Positions 8,491 through 14,595 of a stretch of 14,595 nucleotides of DNA are shown piece by piece. The notes beneath the pieces were generated by a model. It was given only the letters and a program-made list of their open reading frames with translations. It was not told the DNA's origin and did not search any database. Made by a program: the position numbers and the translations under genes. The DNA comes from Temnopleurus reevesii. Taxonomy: Eukaryota > Echinodermata > Echinoidea > Temnopleuroida > Temnopleuridae. The stretch covers positions 46,404 to 60,998 of the forward strand of contig BQKZ01001907.1 of NCBI GenBank assembly GCA_036244855.1. The letters are read 5' to 3'. Position 1 is the first letter of the stretch. Each line of letters opens with the position of its first letter.

Positions 8491-9110
8491 TGATAATCCT
8501 ATTCGTTTAGGTAAACCCTACAGCTTCTTACAGGTGAAAGTGGTAATCTCCATAAATACGTCTCGTGCACTGCTGATAATCCGTGTATGAGCGTTTGAAC
8601 AAGTGCACCAGGTATGTGGATAGATCGACCTTCTATCCTGGTGGCGTTAGACAATAGAACTAATCGATTTCACAAGTCACTGCGAAGAACACTTGACTTA
8701 ATTCATCTGATCACTATTGTTCATCTCCAACAACAGAATAATCGCTCATTCATATCAATCATTATAGTGAAATGCATCCCAGTTTCATCACAAAAGCTTT
8801 CTTATCGAACAATGTAACCTACACGACGCCGTCAAGCCCGTCAACGATTACAATAGCTCGATTGGTGCAGGTTATTTATTGGTAACGATCCTTCTAATCC
8901 ATTGATAAAAAGTTGCAGCGGTTTGTAAGTCTCCGTAATTATTGACCAATATCACACTGTGTAAATAAATTCCAGTTGTTGTTTGGGAGAATCCTCACGC
9001 CTGAAGTTTCACTGAAGACAGATAAACATAATACACGTAGGGCAATAAATAGCGCGATCGTGCCTCCAGTCTGCCTTATACTTTCCATCTGAGCAGACGA
9101 ACGTCTTCGC
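8487..9110 (-). other. predicted noncoding first exon of the receptor gene
   Basis: The right edge is only approximate: it is placed downstream (on the minus strand) of the NRF1 and CCAAT motifs at 9150-9190. The exon would end at 8487 with a consensus donor. An internal acceptor-like site (GTGTTCTTCGCAG, minus strand, near 8688) means it could instead be two exons, 8487 to about 8687 and an upstream one ending near 8999 with donor GTGAGG. The stretch also holds a short minus-strand frame with a signal-peptide-like start (8939-9088). Confidence 0.3.
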
Positions 9111-9149
9111 TCTCTCCTTCTATCGCTCGCCAACATTGACCACATCTTC

Positions 9150-9190
9150 ACTGCGCATGCGCGAGTCATACTGCTCACTGATTGGCTAAC
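9150..9190 (-). promoter_or_regulatory. candidate TATA-poor promoter: CCAAT box and NRF1 site
   Basis: The minus strand reads AGCCAATCAG (CCAAT on 9185-9181, a full NF-Y consensus) followed by the palindromic NRF1-type motif CGCGCATGCGCA (9163-9152). The CCAAT box is in the usual forward orientation for minus-strand transcription and would place a start site near 9080-9120. CpG dinucleotides are locally common (about 9050-9165) in an otherwise CpG-poor window. A TATA-like AATATAA lies further upstream near 9230. Linking it to the receptor gene is inference. Confidence 0.35.
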
Positions 9191-10640
9191 CAGAGCTGAA
9201 AAGTTTCGTCCTGCACTTTCTTATGTTATATTTTCTCATCTAGCTTCAGAAGGTGTAGGAGTATAAGCTTTAATGAGTTCTTATTTTGTTTATCATTCGA
9301 GCGTGCTATAACCTATGGTACATTACTATGGATTGTTTCACATGAGGAGCTTTATAATAACCCGGCAGGTGACTAAATTGATACGGTGAGCCAGTGAAGG
9401 GGAAGAAAGAAAATTGCTCCCGGAAACGGATTTTATGCATATTATAAGAACAGATTGAATACAAAAAGGTGTGCATGATTAATTAGCATAATTAGTTGCC
9501 GTTCATTTCCTGGTGGGGAAAATTGTTTTCCTTCCGAGCGATGTACACGTTGCTAGGACGTATGACTTTAAATCGTAAATCAACAGACATCTGATTTTTG
9601 TTCGATTTTCCCAATTGCTTAGAATAAAACGCCTCTATATTGCAGATAGAAATATTTTATAGGATTGTATACAAAGAAACGGAGTTCGGTATTTTGCTTC
9701 GAAAATCGGCAGATTATAATACCAAGTCTGTCTCTAAGGCACATAAATACGACGAGTGTTTGTGCATTAGAATAGTAGGTAATCATATGCTGATAATTTT
9801 CAATTGCATAATTATCTGACGAGGTTAACCCGTGCCAACCCGACTGGCTCTTTCCAACTAAAAATAGAATTCAAACGATTTTCCTTTTGGACACCGAAGA
9901 ATTTGTTTTGTTCAATTGAATTTTACATCTCTATCCCCGCTGGTACTGCAATATTGCAAAGTCATTCATTGCCGATTCACCGAAGCTTGACATTTGGCGT
10001 CACATTAATACCGCCATCATCAATAATCCTATAGCCCAATTAACCCGCGATCGATATAATCTTCTGAATGGATATATTAGCTCCAGGATTGCACAAGGTA
10101 AAGAAAGGGCTGAAACAACAACAAGAGGAAATGTAATGTGATGTCGGATTGAAATTATATCTCAGTATAATAATCTTAGGAATGTTTGGTATTATGATTA
10201 CTCTACATGGCCCAGTGCTTACGATGCGGGAAGATGTAATCATATACCAAATACATTTTGGCAAAATAATTTGCGTCCTCCAATGTTGTCAATTTCGGTT
10301 TCTCATTTCAAATAAATCAGCGAAACACATTGTGTAATTTCCATCCATTTAAAAGAAATTCAATCTCTAAGGAAAGGTGTGGATATGAACAATTATTTAT
10401 TTATCTATTTATTTATCTATCTATCAATATTTTAGCAGGGTGCCCTTACAACAAGCTGTTGGTATCACGAGGGGTCCTGCATAATAAAAAGCACAGGGAC
10501 ATATACAATAATAAAACTCGTCAATCAAAATAATACATTCGTAAAAACTTATACATAAATATTTTCAATAATAACATAAAACATAACCAAACTCCGCAAA
10601 TCGAAATATTACATCAGTTTTAAAGATGGTTACTTGTAAA
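9191..10640. other. upstream flank, no gene recognised
   Basis: AT-rich sequence upstream of the candidate promoter. TAATTA-type homeodomain core sites cluster near 9478-9497 (ATTAATTAG, ATAATTAG), which could be regulatory but are common in AT-rich DNA. Short open frames at 9804-10034, 10040-10264 and 10149-10337 have no recognisable domains. A small ATTT/ATCT microsatellite lies at 10393-10426. Confidence 0.45.
10393..10426. repeat. ATTT / ATCT tetranucleotide microsatellite
   Basis: Alternating TTAT, TATC and TATT tetramers; short and imperfect. Confidence 0.8.
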
Positions 10641-10648
10641 TTATTGAT

Positions 10649-10681
10649 GGGTGGGTTTTTTGGGGGGAGGCGGGGGGGGGG
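10649..10681 (+). repeat. G-run with G-quadruplex potential
   Basis: GGG-T-GGG-TTTTTT-GGGGGG-AGGC then a run of ten G. The spacing meets the usual four-tract G-quadruplex pattern with loops of at most seven bases. It may simply be low-complexity sequence. Confidence 0.7.
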
Positions 10682-10984
10682 ACGCTGATGGCGGCATAGG
10701 GAATGGGCAGAAATCGTGGGAGAACAGACTTTTGTAATTAAATTCAACACAATCTGTCTTTGCATGTATCAAATTATTCATCTATTAATCTATTCATATT
10801 TCAGTTGGGCAGCTCAACTGGTAATTTGTGTAGAGGTCTTATAGCACAATACCCATTTGATACGCAAAGGTAGTTCCAGGGATCACTTTGATCACTGTTC
10901 TCCTCGACTGAGTTCCAACACTATTCATGAACAGTTAAGGAGTGGGGGAGGGGTTAAGGGAAGCAAATGAGACACATATATGTT
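10682..10984. other. spacer, no gene seen
   Basis: Mixed-composition sequence between the G-run and the foldback-like arm. I see no repeat, RNA gene or credible open frame. Confidence 0.5.
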
Positions 10985-11045
10985 GTTAAAGGCTGCTTCA
11001 CACATTTGCGTTTATCGGCAAACGCCTTCCCAGCCTTCCGACAAC
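10985..11045 (-). repeat. inverted partial copy of the tandem-array unit (foldback-like left arm)
   Basis: TTCACACATTTGCGTTTA with flanking GTTAAAGGCTG and CGCCTTCCCAGCC matches the reverse complement of the array unit next door (TTAAGTCTGAGTCACACCTTT, GCGTTTATTACC and GTCTGCTCAGCG in the unit's reverse complement). The match is imperfect but collinear over about 60 bases. Together with the array at 11151 it makes an inverted repeat, as at the two ends of a foldback element. Confidence 0.55.
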
Positions 11046-11150
11046 GCAAAATTACAGAGGAGCGACGTTCATTTGATGCTAACAAGTGCGTAAGTCAAGC
11101 TCTGGTCAAACGCCTCCATTATCGGGTAAGCGGCTTTCCTACGTATTTCA

Positions 11151-12390
11151 GCGTTTACGGAGCGTCCTGAACGCTGAGCAGACGCTAGCATTAGACGCAA
11201 CGGTGTAAATCGGACTTAACACAATTGTAATGATGTTGATGAGGGATATATGACAACGGGTGAGGATGGGGTATGGAGGGCGCTGTGTTGCTCTCCTGGC
11301 GTTCACGGAGCGTCATGAACACTGAACAGATGTTGTTAAAGAACACAAAGGTGTGGCTCAGACTTAACACCATTGTATGACCACGGGTAAGGATGGGGTA
11401 TGGAGGGCGCTGTGTTGCTCTCCTGGCGTTCACGGAGCGTCATGAACACTGAACAGATGTTGTTAAAGAACACAAAGGTGTGGCTCAGACTTAACACCAT
11501 TGTAATGATGGTTGATGAGGGATATGACCATGGGTGAGGACGGGATACGGAAGGCGCTGTGGGCTCTCCTGACGTTCACGGAGCGTCATAAACGCTGATA
11601 AGACGTTGGTAATAAACCCAAAGATGTGAATCAAACCTAACACCGTTGTAATGATGTCGGTGAGGGGTATGACAACGGGTGGGGATCTCCAGGCGTTCAC
11701 GGAGTACCATGAACGCTGAGCAGTCGTTGCCAATAAACGCAAAGGTGTAAGTCAGACTTAACACCATTGTATGACCACGGGTAAGGATGGGGTATGGAGG
11801 GCGCTGTGTTGCGCTCCTGGCGTTAATGTAGCCTCATAAACGCTGAGCAGAAGCTGGTAATAAACGCAAATATGTGAATCATACCTAATACCATTGTAAT
11901 GATGTCGATGAGAGGTATGTATAACCGTGGGTGAGGATGGGGTATGGGAGCACTGTGTCGCTATCCTGGGCTTTCCTGGCGTTCACGGAGCGCCATAAAC
12001 GCTGAGCAGACGTTGGTAATAACGCAAAGGTGTGACTCAGATTTAACACCATTGTAATGATGTTGATGAGGGTGTATGACCACAGATGAGGAAGCTGTAC
12101 CGAGGGCGCTGTGTTGCTCTCCTAGCGTTCACGGGGCGCAATGAACGCTAAGCAGACGCTCTTAAAAAACGCAAAGATGTAACACAGACTTAACACCATT
12201 GTATGACCACGGGTGAGGCTGGGGTATGGAGGGCGATGTGTTGCTCTCCTAGCGATCACGGAGCGCCATGAACGCTGAAAAGACGTTGCCAATAAACGCA
12301 AAGGTGTAAGTCAGACTTAACACCATTGCACGACCACGGATGAGGATGGGGGTATGGAGGGCGCTGTGTTGCTCTCCCGACGTGCGCTGT
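11151..12390 (+). repeat. minisatellite/satellite array, nine units of 121-159 bp
   Basis: Units start at GCGTTCACGGAGCG or a variant, at about 11151, 11299, 11426, 11572, 11693, 11820, 11979, 12125 and 12252, ending near 12380. Spacings are 148, 127, 146, 121, 127, 159, 146, 127 and 128. A typical unit reads on through TGAACGCTGAGCAGACG, AATAAACGCAAAGGTGT, CAGACTTAACACCATTG and GGATGGGGTATGGAGGGCGC. Long and short forms differ mainly by about 20 bases (AATGATGTTGATGAGGG) after CCATTGT. Unit lengths are not multiples of three, so the minus-strand frames here are not a protein. Confidence 0.95.
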
Positions 12391-12530
12391 CCTATCGATT
12401 TTATCGAGTGTTTGTAAGATGGGTAGGTGATGGGGCAGAGAGGACTTGACGTGCTAGATGACCCCAGCTAAATAACGGGTCGCAAACAACTTTATTGATT
12501 CGATGCATTCAAATGCACACACCATCCGAA
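12391..12530. other. spacer after the tandem array
   Basis: Short unique-looking stretch with no feature recognised. Confidence 0.5.
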
Positions 12531-12975
12531 TGATGTCAGGATTGTCAATTTTGTTTCACTTTTATTTAATAAGAAATATCTCTCAAAAATAAAAGTAGAT
12601 ATTCGAAATGGCTATTTGCAAAAAAAAAATACTCTGGTTTCAGGAAAGTGCGGACAAAATGCAACAAAATAATGTCAGGAGATACCAATTCGTACACTAT
12701 ACATACTATACGATTAAAAAATGTCTGCATTCTATAATGAGATGAATATGAATAATATTTGCATTAATGACGTCAGGATTGTCAAATTTGTTTCATTTTT
12801 GTGTCAAATGAAATGTCTCTCAAAAAATGAAAGTTAGATGGTCGAAATGACCAATTGCAAGCAAATAACAAACATATTAATTTAGGAATGTGTGGGAAAA
12901 TAAAACAAAAGAGTACAACAAAAATAATGCATTCTATAATGGGACGAATGGGGAAAAACATTTCTGCGAATTTGA
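12531..12975 (+). repeat. old tandem duplication, two diverged copies
   Basis: GTCAGGATTGTCAA at 12535 recurs at 12772, followed in both copies by TTTGTTTCA, TCTCTCAAAAA, TCGAAATG and ATTGCAA. The later block GCATTCTATAATG occurs at 12727 and at 12929. The offset drops from 237 to 202 bases, so the second copy has lost about 35 bases internally. There is no coding content; the opposing frames at 12782-13030 and 12855-13082 are shadows. Confidence 0.8.
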
Positions 12976-13351
12976 TAACCAGCTTTAAGCCAGATTTGAC
13001 TAGTTCAGACATTTGTCTTTCTCTGAACACGCTTTTGGGGACCTATTTAATATTTCTCTTTTTTCACAACGTATCATCTTAAATTAGAAAAGCGTGAATT
13101 TAGGGGGATACGGCCCTTCGATTTGGGCGAAATTCTAGGGGAATTAAAAAAAAAAACAGGATCTGCCATCTAAAAAAACATAGCTAACGAAACAAACAAA
13201 CTGAGAGGTGGGGCGGAGAATAATGTTGGTTAATATAATAAAAGAGTATTGATGTTTTGAACTCAGAGTCCAATAATAATTTATGGGTAGTGTATGAGAC
13301 AACGGGATAGATTAGAATATGATATGTCATTTGGGAATGATATCGATCTAG
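12976..13351. other. spacer before hairpin MITE copy 3
   Basis: AT-rich sequence with A-runs near 13147-13156 and 13171-13178. No gene or structured repeat recognised. Confidence 0.5.
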
Positions 13352-13355
13352 TAAA

Positions 13356-13483
13356 GCCCCGGTCACATAGGACCCCGGATGCAACACGATTCACCCCGAC
13401 TCTTTGTTAATCCACAGTTGACTGTCTCAGAACAACGAGTCGGGGTGAATCGTGTTGCTTCCGGGGTCCTATGTGACCGGGGC
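13356..13483 (+). mobile_element. hairpin MITE, copy 3 (best preserved)
   Basis: 128 bp: two 47-base arms that pair with one mismatch, and a 34-base loop. It is in the same orientation as copy 2. Flanks are TAAA on the left and TTAA on the right, so the target duplication is one change from perfect. The near-identity of the arms suggests the youngest of the three insertions. A transcript through it would form a long, almost perfect double-stranded stem. Confidence 0.9.
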
Positions 13484-13487
13484 TTAA

Positions 13488-14337
13488 GAATGCTGCGAAA
13501 TGAACATCGCAGACAATGCGTGTAATTAATCGTGAGTGTGTTACCTAATGTCCACATCACAATTGCATGAAAACGAGACTTGGTTCGTAGCAAAAAGGGA
13601 ATGACGTCATCTCTCATCTCATGTACATCTCAGTTATCATTACCAGTTAATCTTTGAAAGCATTTCATACTGCAACATCTTCATATAGACGCATTTTCTG
13701 TCGGATATTTTTAGCGCAATATTTTAAATGTCAAGTATGAAGTGAAATTCCGAAATTTGCATTAGGCCCTAATGTGGGAGGATTAGAAATAAATCACATG
13801 AAAAAGAGATTTCCTAAATATATTAAGATGACACAATGATTACGACCTAATAACATACTTCCATCTCAACCAAGTATCCATATCTAGAGGAGCATAACCG
13901 CGAGTGACATTATAAGGTGGATCGAACTACGCCTTCAGAACTTAATCATAGCCTGTTTGTATCTATAAAACGCCATAATTTCATTTTCATTCACCCAACC
14001 CAACCTCAAATCACCCCTCAAATAAAAAGAGAAAATACAAAAGGGAAAAGCAAATTATATGGCCGTGTTATTGAAGCGATGTCAGCTCAGTCGAATATCA
14101 AACAAATTGAGTTTGACCGGTCGGGCGTTCTTTCAAATATCACATCGGTCAGATACCTTGAGGGCGCAATCTGCTTGTCATGAAATTTTGGGCGATGTAT
14201 TTTACTTTGTTAATTTGTTTCTTTTGTTTTGTGCGCTGGTGTATTTTTGCATTCGTTTTAGCTGTTAGGTCAGTGGGTGTTCGAATATTAAGGGAGATTT
14301 TGGATTTGAGGGGCTGAAAAGAGGAATAGGTGAGGCA
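13488..14337. other. flank between MITE copy 3 and the terminal minisatellite, no gene seen
   Basis: A perfect cAMP-response-element palindrome TGACGTCA lies at 13602-13609. Open frames at 13363-13617 (minus), 13917-14183 and 14059-14268 (plus, overlapping in different frames) have no recognisable domains. The first one runs through the MITE arm. Confidence 0.45.
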
Positions 14338-14595
14338 GGGAGTGTGGAGTGGGAGAGGCAGAGAGTGTGAGATGGGAAGGGAAGGGAGCGTGAGGTGGGA
14401 GAGGAAAGGAGTATGGAATGGGAGGGTCGGGGTGTAGAATAGGAGGGGTAAGGAGTGTGAAATGGGAGGGGCAAGGAGTGTGGGATGGGAGAGGCATGGA
14501 GCGTGGAAAGAGAGAAGAAAGAAGTGTGGGATGGAAGGGGCAGGGAGTGGGGGATGGGAGGGGCAGGGAGCGTGAAAAGGGAGAAGAAAGAACTG
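14338..14595 (+). repeat. 23-bp purine-rich minisatellite, cut by the window edge
   Basis: The motif AGTGTGGGATGGGAGGGGCAGGG and variants recur with landmarks (AGTGTG/AGCGTG) at 14341, 14364, 14387, 14410, 14431, 14454, 14477, 14500, 14523, 14546 and 14569. Every spacing is 23 bases except one of 21. The plus strand is almost all purine plus T/C at fixed positions. Pro/Ser-rich minus-strand frames over it are products of the repeat. The array continues past the window. Confidence 0.95.

Noticed and set aside
11191..11767. Minus-strand frames with a repeated MTLRERQES-type peptide, as if a repeat protein
   Set aside because: They are translations of the tandem array. Unit lengths (121, 127, 146, 148, 159) are mostly not multiples of three, so the frame shifts and stops occur between units.
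11151..12390. CRISPR array
   Set aside because: Whole 121-159-base units repeat with no unique spacers between short repeats, and the surrounding sequence is animal genomic DNA.
13363..13617. 84-codon minus-strand frame
   Set aside because: Half of it is hairpin MITE copy 3 and the rest has no recognisable features.
14265..14497. Pro/Ser-rich minus-strand frames resembling a low-complexity secreted protein
   Set aside because: They are shadows of the 23-bp minisatellite. Two frames are open over the same bases, as expected from a pyrimidine-rich strand with few stop codons.

Overview
The window looks like invertebrate animal DNA, most probably from an echinoderm such as a sea urchin. Three things suggest this. 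The only convincing gene encodes a seven-transmembrane amine receptor of metazoan type. The noncoding sequence is AT-rich with many short repeats. The repeat families also fit: a tRNA-derived SINE whose tail runs into ATT repeats, TTAA-flanked MITEs, foldback elements and minisatellites. The species call is an inference. I see no sign of bacterial or viral genes, and no CRISPR array.

The gene is on the minus strand. An intronless CDS at 1026-2411 encodes a 461-residue D1-type dopamine receptor, close in motifs to vertebrate DRD1/DRD5 and to insect Dop1R1. Candidate poly(A) signals lie at 488-726. A very good splice acceptor lies 172 bases upstream of the start codon (exon edge at 2583). A perfect minus-strand donor lies at 8481-8490, and CCAAT plus NRF1 motifs lie at 9150-9190. 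My model is a noncoding first exon at about 9.1-8.49 kb, a 5.9-kb intron, and a coding second exon. Vertebrate DRD1 has the same layout, with its whole CDS downstream of an intron in the 5' leader. The leader carries three upstream AUGs, one of which opens an ORF overlapping the receptor start.

The predicted intron (2584-8486) is full of mobile-element remains: two of three copies of a ~128-bp hairpin MITE, a 414-bp MITE with ~76-bp terminal inverted repeats and TTAA flanks, a minus-strand tRNA-derived SINE, a long ATT/ATC microsatellite, two copies of a retroposon-like 3' tail, and a degenerate dispersed repeat pair.

Upstream of the gene (9.2-14.6 kb) I find no credible gene. This part holds a G-run, a foldback-like arm, a ~1.24-kb tandem array of nine 121-159-bp units, an older tandem duplication, the third hairpin MITE, and a strict 23-bp purine-rich minisatellite that runs off the right edge. 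Most open frames in the window are short, AT-rich chance frames or shadows of repeats.

I do not see a new multi-gene system. The points most worth following up are the receptor's long Ser/Thr-rich second extracellular loop, the upstream ORFs, and the hairpin and foldback repeats.
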